Below are positions 22,327-31,257 of a stretch of DNA of 64,000 bases, in pieces. Within the stretch, counting starts at the first letter, position 1, and every line of letters begins with the position of its first letter. The stretch lies in assembly GCF_020400655.1 (NCBI RefSeq), contig NZ_JAINRC010000001.1:806001-870000 (forward strand), given 5' to 3'. The notes under the pieces are model-generated. The model searched no databases. It saw only the letters and a program-made list of their open reading frames with translations, and was not told the origin of the DNA. Origin of the DNA: Streptomyces spinosus. Its GTDB lineage: Bacteria; Actinomycetota; Actinomycetes; Streptomycetales; Streptomycetaceae. The position numbers were made by a program, and so were the translations under genes.

Positions 22327-24006
22327 ATGAGCCCCACTCCCCCCGCCCGCCGGCTGCGCCTCGGTCTGCCACGGCGGATGTTCTCCCAGGTGCTGCTGAT
22401 GCAGGTGGTGATCGCCGCGGGGGTGGCGGTGCTCGCGACCGGGCTCTTCCTCGCCCCGCTGAGCAAGCAGCTGGACCAGGAGGCGATGCGCCGCGCGCTG
22501 GCCATCGCCGAGACCACGGCCCAGGACCCGCAGATCGCCGAGGGCGTGCTGACCACCCCGCCGAGCAGGAACGGCCCCGTGCAGGAGGAGGCCGAGCGGA
22601 TCCGGCGGGCGACGCACGCCGAGTACATCGTGGTGCTGGATCGGAACTGGGTGCGCTGGTCGCACCCCACGGCCTCGGAGATCGGCAGGCGCGTCTCCAC
22701 CGACCCCAGGAACGCCCTGGCCGGCCAGGAGGTCATGGAGATCGACAGGGGCACCCTGGGACGCTCGGCGCGCGGCAAGGTGCCGCTGTACGACACCGAC
22801 CACCGCATCGTCGGCGCGGTCTCCGTCGGCATCGCCTACGACAGCGTGCGGGCGCGGCTGATCAACGCGATCCCGGGCCTGTTCGCGTACGCCGGCGGTG
22901 CGCTCGCGGTGGGCGCGCTGGCCGCCTGGCTGATCTCGCGCCGGGTGCAGCGGCAGACCCGGGACCTGGCCTTCTCCGACATCTCGGCGCTGCTCGCGGA
23001 GCGCGAGGCGATGCTGCACGGCATCCGGGAGGGTGTGGTCGCGCTCGACCGGGGCGGCCGTATCCGCCTGCTGAACGACGAGGCACGGCGGCTGCTGGGC
23101 ATCGGCGACGAGGCCGTCGGGCGCACTCCGGACGAGGCGCTCGGCGCGGGCCGTACCACGGACGTGCTGGCCGGCCGGGTGACCGGCACCGATCTGCTCA
23201 CCGTGCGCGGCCATCGCGTCCTGGTCGCCAACCGCATGCCCACCGACGACGGCGGCGCGGTGGCGACCCTGCGCGACCGTACCGAACTGGAACAGCTGGG
23301 ACGCGAACTGGACTCCACGCGCGGGCTGATCGACGCCCTGCGCGCCCAGGACCACGAACACGCCAACCGCATGCACACCCTGCTGGGGCTGCTGGAGCTG
23401 GAGATGTACGACGACGCGGTGGAGTTCGTCGGCGAGGTGGTCGGGGACCACCGGGCCACCGCCGAGCAGGTCACGGAGAAGATCCAGGACCCGCTGCTGG
23501 CCGCGCTGCTGGTGGGCAAGGCGACCGTGGCGGCCGAGCGCGGGGTCGCCCTGTGGGTGTCGGAACGCACCCGGCTCCCCGACCGGCTGATCGACCCCCG
23601 CGGGCTGGTCACGGTCGTGGGCAACCTCGTGGACAACGCCCTCGACGCGGTCGCGGGGACACCGCACGCGCGCGTGGAGGTCGAGTTGCGCGCGGAGAAC
23701 CGCACGGTCGTCCTCCGGGTGTGCGACACGGGTCCCGGGATTCCCGAGGACCAGCGGGAGCTGATCTTCACGGAGGGCTGGTCCACGAAGAAGCCGCCCG
23801 CGCACGGCAAGCGGGGCATCGGGCTCCCCCTGGTGCGCCGGCTCGCCGAACGGCAGGGCGGGAGCGCGGCCGTGGGCGGTGCGGCCGGTGGTGGCGCGGA
23901 GTTCACCGTGGTCCTGCCGGAGGCGCTGACCGAGCCGGAACTGCAACCGGCGCCGCCCGGGAGGTCCGCCGGGACCGCTGCCGTCGCCGAGGAGGAAGCC
24001 CGATGA
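22327..24006 (+). CDS. CitA/DcuS-type sensor histidine kinase
   Basis: 559 residues. TM1 is about 17-38 (FSQVLLMQVVIAAGVAVLAT). An extracytoplasmic PAS/PDC sensor runs about 40-180, TM2 about 182-202 (GALAVGALAAWLISRR), and a cytoplasmic PAS about 220-320. The SpoOB-type dimerisation helix carries the phospho-His in QDHEHANRMHTLLGLLEL. The HATPase domain has NLVDNALDAV, DTGPGIP and GIGLPLVRR. This family senses extracellular carboxylates such as citrate or C4-dicarboxylates; the ligand here is unproven. The start is uncertain: ATG at 22327 gives the conserved MSPTPPARRL, while 22321 and 22261 are alternatives without better ribosome-binding sites. It overlaps the regulator gene by 4 bases. 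Confidence 0.92.
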   Translation: MSPTPPARRLRLGLPRRMFSQVLLMQVVIAAGVAVLATGLFLAPLSKQLDQEAMRRALAIAETTAQDPQIAEGVLTTPPSRNGPVQEEAERIRRATHAEYIVVLDRNWVRWSHPTASEIGRRVSTDPRNALAGQEVMEIDRGTLGRSARGKVPLYDTDHRIVGAVSVGIAYDSVRARLINAIPGLFAYAGGALAVGALAAWLISRRVQRQTRDLAFSDISALLAEREAMLHGIREGVVALDRGGRIRLLNDEARRLLGIGDEAVGRTPDEALGAGRTTDVLAGRVTGTDLLTVRGHRVLVANRMPTDDGGAVATLRDRTELEQLGRELDSTRGLIDALRAQDHEHANRMHTLLGLLELEMYDDAVEFVGEVVGDHRATAEQVTEKIQDPLLAALLVGKATVAAERGVALWVSERTRLPDRLIDPRGLVTVVGNLVDNALDAVAGTPHARVEVELRAENRTVVLRVCDTGPGIPEDQRELIFTEGWSTKKPPAHGKRGIGLPLVRRLAERQGGSAAVGGAAGGGAEFTVVLPEALTEPELQPAPPGRSAGTAAVAEEEAR

Positions 24007-24683
24007 TAGAAGTCCTGGTCGTGGACGACGACACCCGCGTGGCCCGGGTCAACGCCGCCTACGTGGAGAAGGTGCCCGGCTTCCATGTCGCCGGCAAGGC
24101 GCACAACGCGGCGGAGGCGCTGCGTCAGGTCGAGGCGCTGCCCCGGCTGGACCTCGTCCTGATGGACCACTACCTGCCCGACGACACGGGTCTGTCGGTG
24201 GTCAAGGAGATGCGCCGGCGCGGCCACCAGACCGACGTGATCATGGTGACGGCCGCGCGCGACGTGTCGACCGTGCAGGCCGCCATGCGGCAGGGCGCGC
24301 TGCAGTACCTGGTGAAGCCGTTCGCCTTCGCCGGCCTGCGGGCGAAGCTGGAGGCGTACGCCGAGCTGCGGCGCACCCTGGACGGCGGGGGCGAGGCCGA
24401 GCAGGCGGAGGTGGACCGCATCTTCGGCGCCCTGTCCGCCCCCTCGGAGCCCGGGCTGCCCAAGGGGCACTCCCCCACGACGGCCGAGCTGGTGCGCCGG
24501 GCGCTGCTCAACGCCGAACACCCCCTGTCCGCCCAGGAGATCGCCGAGCGGACGGGGGTGAGCCGGCAGACCGCCCAGCGGTATCTGAAGCTCCTGGAGC
24601 GCACGGGCCGGGCGCGGTTGACCCTGAAGTACGGCGACGCGGGCCGCCCCGAACACCGTTACGTGTGGGCGACCCGCGCCTGA
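24003..24683 (+). CDS. CitB/DcuR-type response regulator (copy 1)
   Basis: 226 residues. The receiver domain 1-120 has the acidic triad DDD at the start, the phospho-acceptor Asp in LVLMDHYLPDDTG, and the Lys in YLVKPF. The C-terminal helix-turn-helix (about 165-210) contains PLSAQEIAERTGVSRQTAQR. Its ATG overlaps the kinase stop (ATGA), making a classic coupled pair. It is closely similar along its whole length to the regulator at 27657-28346, on the other side of the ABC operon, which suggests duplication. Confidence 0.93.
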   Translation: MIEVLVVDDDTRVARVNAAYVEKVPGFHVAGKAHNAAEALRQVEALPRLDLVLMDHYLPDDTGLSVVKEMRRRGHQTDVIMVTAARDVSTVQAAMRQGALQYLVKPFAFAGLRAKLEAYAELRRTLDGGGEAEQAEVDRIFGALSAPSEPGLPKGHSPTTAELVRRALLNAEHPLSAQEIAERTGVSRQTAQRYLKLLERTGRARLTLKYGDAGRPEHRYVWATRA

Positions 24684-24710
24684 GCGCGATGCACGTCGAC
24701 GCGGCAGCGG

Positions 24711-25769
24711 TCACTTGACCGCGTTGACGAACTCCGTCGTGTACGTCTTGCTCAAGTCGACCTTCGCGTTCTTGATGTTGGGATTGAACGCCTTGAGGAC
24801 CTTCTCCACGGTCTCGGGACCGTCCTGGGGCATCACGCCGTCGTCGGTGAACATCGGAAGGGTGCTCTTGATGGCCTGCGCGTACAGCGCCTTGTCGCCC
24901 TGGGAGTAGTCGGCGGGCATCTTGGCGGCGATCTCGTCGGCGCTGTGCGTGGACATCCACTTGAGCGTCTTGACGAATGCGTTGGCCAACTTCTGGACGG
25001 TCTCCTTGTGTCCGTTCACCCAGTCCGTCTGCATGTACAGACTCGACGAGGGGTACGGCCCGCCCAGCGCTTCCTGCGAGCCCTCGGGGGTGCGCATGTC
25101 GATGAGGATCTTGCCGGCCTTCTTGTCCAGGAGCGTCGCGACGGTCGGGTCGGTGGTCATGCCGCCGTCGATCGCGCCCTTCTCGAGTGCCGCGATGAAC
25201 GTGGGTCCGGCCCCCACCGCGACCGGCGTGAAGTCGCTGACCTTCACTCCGTTCTTGACCGCCAGGTACTTGGTGAGGAAGTCGGTCGAGGAACCGAGCC
25301 CGGTCACGCCCAGCTTGCGGCCCTTGAAGTCCTTGGGCGAGGCGAGGTCGCCGGCGGCCTTGTTCGAGACGACCTCGACCTCGCCGGGCGCGTGCGAGAA
25401 CTGCACGACGGACTCCACCGACTTGCCCTTCACCTGGAGGTCCAGGGTGTGGTCGTAGAACCCGACCGCTCCTTGCACCTGGCCGGAGACGAGCGCGGTC
25501 TCGGCCTGCACCCCGGCGGGCTCGCTGAGGAGCTGGACGTTCAGCCCCTCCGCCTGGAAGTAGCCGAGGCGCTGGGTGAGCATCGCGGGCAGGTAGATGA
25601 CCTTGTCCAGGCCACCGACCATGATCTTGACGCTCTCCCCCTTCCCGCCGCCCCCGCCGCTGCCGGTGTCGGCGGTGGAGCTTGCCGCGTCGTTGGCGCA
25701 GGCGGTGAGCGAGGAGAGGGCGAGCAGTCCGGCGACTGCCAAGGAGGCGTGTCGGGCGGTCTTGCGCAT
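24711..25769 (-). CDS. ABC transporter substrate-binding lipoprotein (NMT1/SsuA type)
   Basis: 352 residues. A lipoprotein signal peptide with lipobox LTAC (Cys about residue 24) is followed by a Gly/Ser linker and a type II periplasmic-binding fold of the NMT1/THI5/SsuA group (QRLGYFQAEGLNVQLL, GFYDHTL, GLGSSTDFLTKY). Family members bind sulfonates, taurine, nitrate or pyrimidine precursors; the sequence does not settle which. It is the last gene of the permease-ATPase operon, downstream of the permease by 61 bp, and it converges on the CitB-type regulator. Confidence 0.9.
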   Translation of the reverse strand: MRKTARHASLAVAGLLALSSLTACANDAASSTADTGSGGGGGKGESVKIMVGGLDKVIYLPAMLTQRLGYFQAEGLNVQLLSEPAGVQAETALVSGQVQGAVGFYDHTLDLQVKGKSVESVVQFSHAPGEVEVVSNKAAGDLASPKDFKGRKLGVTGLGSSTDFLTKYLAVKNGVKVSDFTPVAVGAGPTFIAALEKGAIDGGMTTDPTVATLLDKKAGKILIDMRTPEGSQEALGGPYPSSSLYMQTDWVNGHKETVQKLANAFVKTLKWMSTHSADEIAAKMPADYSQGDKALYAQAIKSTLPMFTDDGVMPQDGPETVEKVLKAFNPNIKNAKVDLSKTYTTEFVNAVK

Positions 25770-25830
25770 GCGGGTTCACGTCCTTGTGAGAGGGCGGTGC
25801 GGGAAGGAGCGGGGGGTGGCGGGGAACCGG

Positions 25831-26694
25831 TCAGCTGTCGGAACCGGTGGGCTTCCAGCGGAAGATGCGGCGCTCGGCGAAGGTCAGCAGCCCCTCGGCG
25901 ACGAGGGCGACGACGGCGAGGATGACCATCGCGGCGTACACGCCGGCGGCGTTGAAGGTGTTCTGCGACTGCGAGACGAGCAGGCCGATGCCCTTGGTGG
26001 CGCCGATGTACTCGCCGACGATGGCGCCGATGAGAGCGAAGCCAAAGCTGACGTGCAGGCTGGTGAAGATCCAGGAGGTGGCCGACGGGATGACCACCTG
26101 GAGGGTCACCCTGCGGTCGCTCGCGCCCAGGATGCGGGCGTTGGCCACCAGGTTGCGGTCCACTTCGCGGGCGCCCTGGAAGGCGTTGAAGAACACCGGG
26201 AAGAAGACGAGCACCACGGCGGAGGCCACCTTGGAGGACGGTCCGAGGCCGAACCAGATCAGGAAGATGGGCGCCAGCACGATCCTGGGGATCGAGTTGA
26301 GCACCTTGATGTATGGACCAAGAACCTCGGCGAGCAATCTTATCCGCCCGAGCGCGATGCCGAGCAGCACACCGGCGACCACGCCGATGATCCAGCCGAG
26401 CAGGGCCTCGTACAGCGTGTACCAGATCTGCTCACCCAGGGAGCCGAGCGCCGTCCCGTGGGTCACCCAGGTCCAGATCTGGTCCCAGATCTTCGAGGGC
26501 ATCGAGAAGTTGAACGGGTCGATGACCTTGGCGCGGGACAACGCCTCCCACAGTCCGAGGACGGCCACCAGGAGCACCACCCGCACGACGTTGACGAGGA
26601 GCCTGCGCCGGCGTGCGGCCTGGGCGCGGGTCCGCGCGCGATCGGGTGTCTTGACGGTGTCCACCACCGGGGTGCTGAGGACCTCAGGCGACAT
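25831..26694 (-). CDS. ABC transporter permease (SsuC/TauC type)
   Basis: 287 residues with about six membrane helices. The first is at VVRVVLLVAVLGLWEAL. The EAA loop that docks the ATPase is visible as ILGASDRRVTLQVVIPSATSW near residue 180. The ATG at 26694 (MSPEVLSTPV) is preferred over 26712, since AGGGGTG lies about 9 bases upstream. It overlaps the end of the ATPase gene by 11 bp. It forms the membrane channel of the importer with the neighbouring genes. Confidence 0.92.
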   Translation of the reverse strand: MSPEVLSTPVVDTVKTPDRARTRAQAARRRRLLVNVVRVVLLVAVLGLWEALSRAKVIDPFNFSMPSKIWDQIWTWVTHGTALGSLGEQIWYTLYEALLGWIIGVVAGVLLGIALGRIRLLAEVLGPYIKVLNSIPRIVLAPIFLIWFGLGPSSKVASAVVLVFFPVFFNAFQGAREVDRNLVANARILGASDRRVTLQVVIPSATSWIFTSLHVSFGFALIGAIVGEYIGATKGIGLLVSQSQNTFNAAGVYAAMVILAVVALVAEGLLTFAERRIFRWKPTGSDS

Positions 26695-27499
26695 GGGCGG
26701 CACCCCTCTCACGCGTGATGCGGACCTCTTCGCCGAGGGACTCCCAGATCTCGCGGTAGATCTCGATGAACCGCGGCTCCAGCCGCACCGACTCCACCTT
26801 GCGCGGGCGGGGCAGGTCGATGTCGAAGACCTGCTTCACGGTCGCGGGTCCGGCGGTCATCACGACCACCTTGTCGGCCAGCGCGATGGACTCCTCCAGG
26901 TCGTGGGTGACGAAGACGACGGAGGCGCCGGTGCCTTCCCACAGCTCCAGCAGCTCGTCCGACATCAGCGCGCGGGTCTGCACGTCGAGCGCCGAGAACG
27001 GCTCGTCCATCAGCAGGATCTCGGGGTCGTTGACGAACGTGGCCGCCAGGGCGACCCGCTTGCGCTGACCGCCGGAGAGCTGGTGCGGATAACGGTCCTC
27101 GAAGGCGGCGAGCCCGACCCGGGCCAGCCAGTCGCGGGCCCTCTGCTTGGCCTCCGCCTTGGGCACGCCCCGGAAACGCGGACCGGCCATGACGTTCGAC
27201 AGCACGGTCCGCCAGGGAAAGGTGGCGTCCTGCTGGAAGACGAAACCGACCTTGTCGCCGACCCCGTCGACCGGTTCCCCGGCCACCAGCACCTCGCCCT
27301 CGGTGGGCTCCTCCAGGCCGCTGACCAGGGTCAGCGTCGTGGACTTGCCGCATCCGGTCGGTCCTACGACGGCCACGAACTCGCCGCGCTCCACGGTGAG
27401 GTCCAGGCCGCGCACCGCCGTGTGCAGTCCCCCGGACGGAGTTCTGAAGGTCTTGCTCGCGCCCCGCAACTCGATGGCGGGGCTGGTGTGTGCGCTCAT
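26684..27499 (-). CDS. ABC transporter ATP-binding protein (SsuB/TauB type)
   Basis: 271 residues. Walker A is GPTGCGKST near residue 44, the Q-loop is FQQDATFPW, the signature is LSGGQRKRVALA, Walker B is ILLMDEPFSALD, and the switch His is in FVTHDLEE. It energises the NMT1/SsuA-type importer. The ATG at 27499 (MSAHTSPAIEL) begins the operon. The frame continues 24 codons upstream, but through the palindrome-rich promoter region. Transcription diverges from the second CitB-type regulator. Confidence 0.93.
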   Translation of the reverse strand: MSAHTSPAIELRGASKTFRTPSGGLHTAVRGLDLTVERGEFVAVVGPTGCGKSTTLTLVSGLEEPTEGEVLVAGEPVDGVGDKVGFVFQQDATFPWRTVLSNVMAGPRFRGVPKAEAKQRARDWLARVGLAAFEDRYPHQLSGGQRKRVALAATFVNDPEILLMDEPFSALDVQTRALMSDELLELWEGTGASVVFVTHDLEESIALADKVVVMTAGPATVKQVFDIDLPRPRKVESVRLEPRFIEIYREIWESLGEEVRITRERGAAHVA

Positions 27500-27539
27500 G
27501 GGCCGGGACGGTAGGTGTGGCCCCGGCCACAACAGGAGT

Positions 27540-27597
27540 CTTGTGAGCACAAGCCGTTCTTTTGCTCGCAAGCACCTGTTGTGCTCGTTTTGCTCGC
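27540..27597. promoter_or_regulatory. palindrome cluster between the ABC operon and the second CitB-type regulator
   Basis: CTTGTGAGCACAAG (27540-27553) is a perfect inverted repeat. TTGTGCTC recurs at 27579-27586, and TTTGCTCG occurs at 27561 and 27590, once within the palindrome TTGCTCGCAA. The stretch is AT-richer than its surroundings and lies 41 bp from the ABC start and 60 bp from the regulator start, as expected for an operator of the divergent pair. Confidence 0.65.
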
Positions 27598-27656
27598 GCT
27601 ACAACTGCGGAGCCGAAACGGGCTGAACGCTCGCCGGCCTTGTAAGGAGAGGCCTG

Positions 27657-28346
27657 ATGATTGACGTCCTGGTGGTCGACGACGACTTCCGTGTCGCTGA
27701 GATAAACGCCAAGTACGTGGGGAAGGTTCCCGGCTTCCGGGTGGCCGCCCGCGCGCACAGTGCCGCCCAGGCCCTGGCCGCCGTGGAACGCGGCTCCATC
27801 GACCTGGTGCTGCTCGACCACTACCTGCCGGACCAGACCGGCCTCGAGCTCGTGCACCGCATGCGCGAGCAGGGTCATGGCACCGACGTCATCATGATCA
27901 CGGCGGCCAGCGATGTGACGACCGTCCAGCAGGCGATGCGCCTGGGCGCCCTGCACTATCTGGTCAAGCCCTTCACCTTCGCCGCGCTGCGCACCCGCCT
28001 GGACTCCTACGCCGCCCTGCGCCGCACGGTCGACCGGGTGGGCGGCCGGGGCCTGACGGGCCAGGAACAGGTCGACCGGATCTTCGGCGCCCTACGCGCT
28101 CCCGCCCCTTCCGCACCCGGCCTGCCGACCGGCCACTCCGAGCCCACGACCGACCTCATCTGCGGTGTCCTGCACCGCGCCGACCATCCGCTCTCGGCCC
28201 ACGAGGTGGCCGCCCGCACGGGCCTGAGCCGCTCCACCGCCCAGCGCTATCTGCGCCACCTCGAACAGGCGGGCCGTCTGCGCCTCTCCCTGAAGTACGG
28301 CGACACCGGCCGCCCGGAACACCGGTACGCCTGGGTCGCGCCGTAA
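27657..28346 (+). CDS. CitB/DcuR-type response regulator (copy 2), no adjacent kinase
   Basis: 229 residues. Receiver: VVDDDFRVAEINAKYVGKVP; phospho-acceptor Asp in LVLLDHYLPDQTG; Lys in YLVKPFTF. C-terminal helix-turn-helix: HPLSAHEVAARTGLSRSTAQR, ending LKYGDTGRPEHRYAW as in copy 1. AAGGAGAGG precedes the ATG. No kinase gene is adjacent, so it may be phosphorylated by the CitA-type kinase at 22.3-24.0 kb or by another. It probably controls the divergent ABC operon through the palindromes between them. It converges on the symporter gene with only 14 bp between stops. Confidence 0.92.
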   Translation: MIDVLVVDDDFRVAEINAKYVGKVPGFRVAARAHSAAQALAAVERGSIDLVLLDHYLPDQTGLELVHRMREQGHGTDVIMITAASDVTTVQQAMRLGALHYLVKPFTFAALRTRLDSYAALRRTVDRVGGRGLTGQEQVDRIFGALRAPAPSAPGLPTGHSEPTTDLICGVLHRADHPLSAHEVAARTGLSRSTAQRYLRHLEQAGRLRLSLKYGDTGRPEHRYAWVAP

Positions 28347-28360
28347 CGCGCACGGCCCGG

Positions 28361-29953
28361 CTACACGGCTCCGGCCCCGGTCAGCGAACGCACCTCCGTC
28401 TCGGCGTACCCGGCCTCGTCCGGAACCTCGTCCGAGGTCACCGTGCCCAGCCAGCCGGCGAGGAAGCCGAGCGGGATGGAGACGATGCCGGGGTTCTCCA
28501 GCGGGAAGTACTGGAAGTCGACGCCGGGGAACAGGGATTCCGGGCTGCCGGACACAACCGGGGAGAGCAGCACCAGTCCGATCGCCGGGAGCAGCCCGCC
28601 GTACACCGCCCACACCGCGCCCCGCGTGGTGAAACCGCGCCAGAACAGCGAGTAGAGCAGGACCGGCAGGTTCGCCGATGCGGCGACCGCGAAGGCGAGG
28701 CCGACGAGGAAGGCGACATTGAGATCGCGGGCCAGCAGGCCGAGTCCGATCGCCACCACGCCGATGCCGGCCGCCGCCCACCGGGCCACGGCCACCTCGC
28801 TGCGGTGCTTGCCGTGCCGGCGGCGCAGTGACGCGTACAGGTCGTGGGCCACCGAGGCCGAGGAGGCGAGCGTGATGCCCGCGACCACCGCGAGGATCGT
28901 GGCGAAGGCCACGGCTGCGACCACCGCGAACAGCACGGTGCCCCCGGTCGAGCCCGCTCCGCCGCCCAGGTCGAGGGCGAGGAGGGGCACCGCCGTGTTC
29001 CCGGCCGCGTTGGATCCGCGTACGGCCCGCGGCCCGACCACCGCCGCCGCCCCGAAGCCGAGGACGATCGTCATCAGGTAGAAGCCGCCGATCAGGCCGA
29101 TGGACCACACCACCGAGCGGCGAGCGGCCCGCGCCGTCGGCACGGTGTAGAAGCGCGACAGGATGTGCGGCAGCCCGGCCGTGCCCAGCACCAGGGCGAG
29201 TCCCAGGCTGACGAAGTCCAACCGGGAGTTCCAGTCCCCGCCGTACTTCAGCCCGGGTGCCAGGAAGGCCCTGCCCTGGCCGCTGCGCTCCGCCGCCGTG
29301 AGCAGCAGCCGGTCGACGTCGCCGTGGAAGCGCAGCAGGACCAGGACGGTCAGCACGACCGTCCCGCTCAGCAACAGCACCGCCTTCACGATCTGGATCC
29401 AGGTGGTGGCGCGCATCCCTCCCAACGACACGTAGATCACCATGAGCGCGCCGACACCGATGACCGTCCACGCCTGGGCCGCGCCGCTCGTGCGCCCCAG
29501 CAGCAACGCCACCAGACTGCCCGCGCCGACCATCTGCGCCACCAGGTACAGCACGGACACCGTGACCGAGGACGCTCCCGCGGCGATCCGCACCGGCCGC
29601 TCGCTCATCCGGGCGGCCACCACGTCGGCCAGCGTGAACCGCCCGCAATTGCGCACCAGTTCGGCCACCAGGTACAGCACGACCAGCCATGCCACGAGGA
29701 ACCCCACCCCGTAGAGCAGCCCGTCGTACCCGTACAGCGCGATGAGCCCGCTGATGCCCAGGAAGGAGGCCGCCGACATGTAGTCCCCCGCGATGGCAAA
29801 ACCATTCTCCATCGGGGAGAACAGCCGCCCGCCCGCGTAGAACTCCTCCGCCGAACCGTGCCGCCTTCGGCTCACCCACGTCGTGATCGCGAGAGTGACC
29901 GCCACGAACCCGCTGAACAGCAGCAGCGCCAGAGTCTGGTGATCACCGGTCAC
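28361..29953 (-). CDS. sodium:solute symporter (ActP/MctP-like acetate or monocarboxylate transporter)
   Basis: 530 residues with about 13 membrane helices. It shows SSS-family landmarks: GGRLFSPMENGFAIAGDYMSA near the start, GLPHILSRFYTVPTARAARRS mid-protein, and VVAGITLASSASVAHDLYAS. The ActP branch takes up acetate and related monocarboxylates with a cation. The GTG at 29953 overlaps the stop of the DUF485 gene as GTGA. A DUF485 partner is typical of ActP-type transporters. The gene lies downstream of a two-component system that may control it. Confidence 0.92.
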   Translation of the reverse strand: MTGDHQTLALLLFSGFVAVTLAITTWVSRRRHGSAEEFYAGGRLFSPMENGFAIAGDYMSAASFLGISGLIALYGYDGLLYGVGFLVAWLVVLYLVAELVRNCGRFTLADVVAARMSERPVRIAAGASSVTVSVLYLVAQMVGAGSLVALLLGRTSGAAQAWTVIGVGALMVIYVSLGGMRATTWIQIVKAVLLLSGTVVLTVLVLLRFHGDVDRLLLTAAERSGQGRAFLAPGLKYGGDWNSRLDFVSLGLALVLGTAGLPHILSRFYTVPTARAARRSVVWSIGLIGGFYLMTIVLGFGAAAVVGPRAVRGSNAAGNTAVPLLALDLGGGAGSTGGTVLFAVVAAVAFATILAVVAGITLASSASVAHDLYASLRRRHGKHRSEVAVARWAAAGIGVVAIGLGLLARDLNVAFLVGLAFAVAASANLPVLLYSLFWRGFTTRGAVWAVYGGLLPAIGLVLLSPVVSGSPESLFPGVDFQYFPLENPGIVSIPLGFLAGWLGTVTSDEVPDEAGYAETEVRSLTGAGAV

Positions 29954-30498
29954 GGGTTCCCTCCCTGCGCTCCGCGGGCCAGTTCCTGCGTGTCCCAGCG
30001 CAGCTCCAGTGCGGCCCGGTCCCTGCGCAGCCGCGCGTGCCGGGCATACGCCCAGGTGAAAAGGAACGTGGTGACGAACTGTCCGAGCCCCGCGAGCATC
30101 CCCACGTTCACCGCTCCCACCACCGGCCGGGCCATGAGCCGCGGCGCGGTCGTCGCGGCGACCACATAGGCCACGTACCACACCAGGAAGGCCGTGACCC
30201 CCGGCACCACGAACCGCCGGTACCTCCCGCGCACCTCCTGGAACGCCTCGCTCCGCTGCACCTCGACGTACACGTCGCGGGCGCGCGCCGCCGCCGCGCC
30301 GGGCTCGGCACGCGCGGCCGGCACGGCCGGTGCCGGCATACCCGCGCCGTCCAGCTCGCCCCAGCCCGAGGCCGATGTGTCGTACCAGGGGTCCTCGTAC
30401 GCCACGTCACGGCAGGACGCGCCGTCGTCTTCCTGGTTCCCGGCCGATCTCTCGGGACCGTCCCCGACTCCACGGGGACGACCATTGCTTGACTGCAT
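29950..30498 (-). CDS. DUF485 membrane protein (symporter partner)
   Basis: 182 residues. The N-terminal half is polar and probably disordered. The DUF485 core begins near VQRSEAFQEVRGRYRRFV and has two membrane helices (FLVWYVAYVVAATTA and AGLGQFVTTFLFTWAYA). YjcH-like DUF485 proteins accompany ActP symporters, with unknown mechanism. The ATG at 30498 is chosen over TTG at 30504; neither has a strong ribosome-binding site. It is translationally coupled to the symporter. Confidence 0.85.
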   Translation of the reverse strand: MQSSNGRPRGVGDGPERSAGNQEDDGASCRDVAYEDPWYDTSASGWGELDGAGMPAPAVPAARAEPGAAAARARDVYVEVQRSEAFQEVRGRYRRFVVPGVTAFLVWYVAYVVAATTAPRLMARPVVGAVNVGMLAGLGQFVTTFLFTWAYARHARLRRDRAALELRWDTQELARGAQGGNP

Positions 30499-30567
30499 GC
30501 CCAAGGATGGACAGAACGGGTGGATCCCTGACTCTTCTTCCTCCGGCTCTTCACCCCATCAGGTGAT

Positions 30568-31257
30568 TTACCCGGTCGGTGGTCGCACCAGCCCCTTGCC
30601 GTAGGCGTACCGCACGGCCTGCGCCCGGTCCTTGAGACCCGTCTTGGCGAAGAGATTGTTGATGTGGGTCTTCACGGTCGCGGTCGACACGTGCAGCCGG
30701 CGGGCGATCTCCTGATTGGTGAGCCCTTCGCCGATCAGCACCAGGACCTCGGTCTCGCGTGCGGTCAGCCCGTCGGGCGCCTCGCCGGCCGTGGGCACCG
30801 GCACGGGCTCTGCCTGCGACAGCCTCTCCAGCAACCGCCGCTGGACACTCGGCGACAGTCCCGCGTCCCCCGAGAGCACGCTGTGCACGGCACGGACGAT
30901 CTCGTCCCCGCCCGCGTCCTTGGTCAGGTAACCCCGGGCACCGGCCTTGAGCGCGGGGAACAGCGAATCGTCGTCCGCGTAGGTGGTGAGCACCACCACC
31001 TGCGTGCCCGGGTACTGCTCCCGGATGCGCCGGGTGGCCTCCACGCCGTCGCAGCGGGGCATCCTGAGGTCCATCAGCACGACATCCGGGGCCAGTTCCC
31101 CGACCAGCCGCACCGCCTCCTCCCCGTCTCCCGCCGCCCCGACGACCTCCACGCCGGGCAGCAGCCCGAGCAGCATCGCGATGCCTTCGCGGACCACGGT
31201 CTGATCGTCGGCGACCACCACCCGCGCGGGTTTCCGCTCCCCTTCCGTCCGCGTCAT
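30568..31257 (-). CDS. NarL/LuxR-family response regulator
   Basis: 229 residues. The receiver has the phospho-acceptor Asp in DVVLMDLRMPRCDG, Thr in VVVLTTYADDD and Lys in GYLTKDAG. The LuxR helix-turn-helix (about 165-220) is LTARETEVLVLIGEGLTNQE followed by ATVKTHINNLFAKT. The ATG overlaps the kinase stop (ATGA). It lies 69 bp upstream of DUF485 on the same strand, so the symporter genes may be its target or part of the same transcript. Confidence 0.93.
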   Translation of the reverse strand: MTRTEGERKPARVVVADDQTVVREGIAMLLGLLPGVEVVGAAGDGEEAVRLVGELAPDVVLMDLRMPRCDGVEATRRIREQYPGTQVVVLTTYADDDSLFPALKAGARGYLTKDAGGDEIVRAVHSVLSGDAGLSPSVQRRLLERLSQAEPVPVPTAGEAPDGLTARETEVLVLIGEGLTNQEIARRLHVSTATVKTHINNLFAKTGLKDRAQAVRYAYGKGLVRPPTG

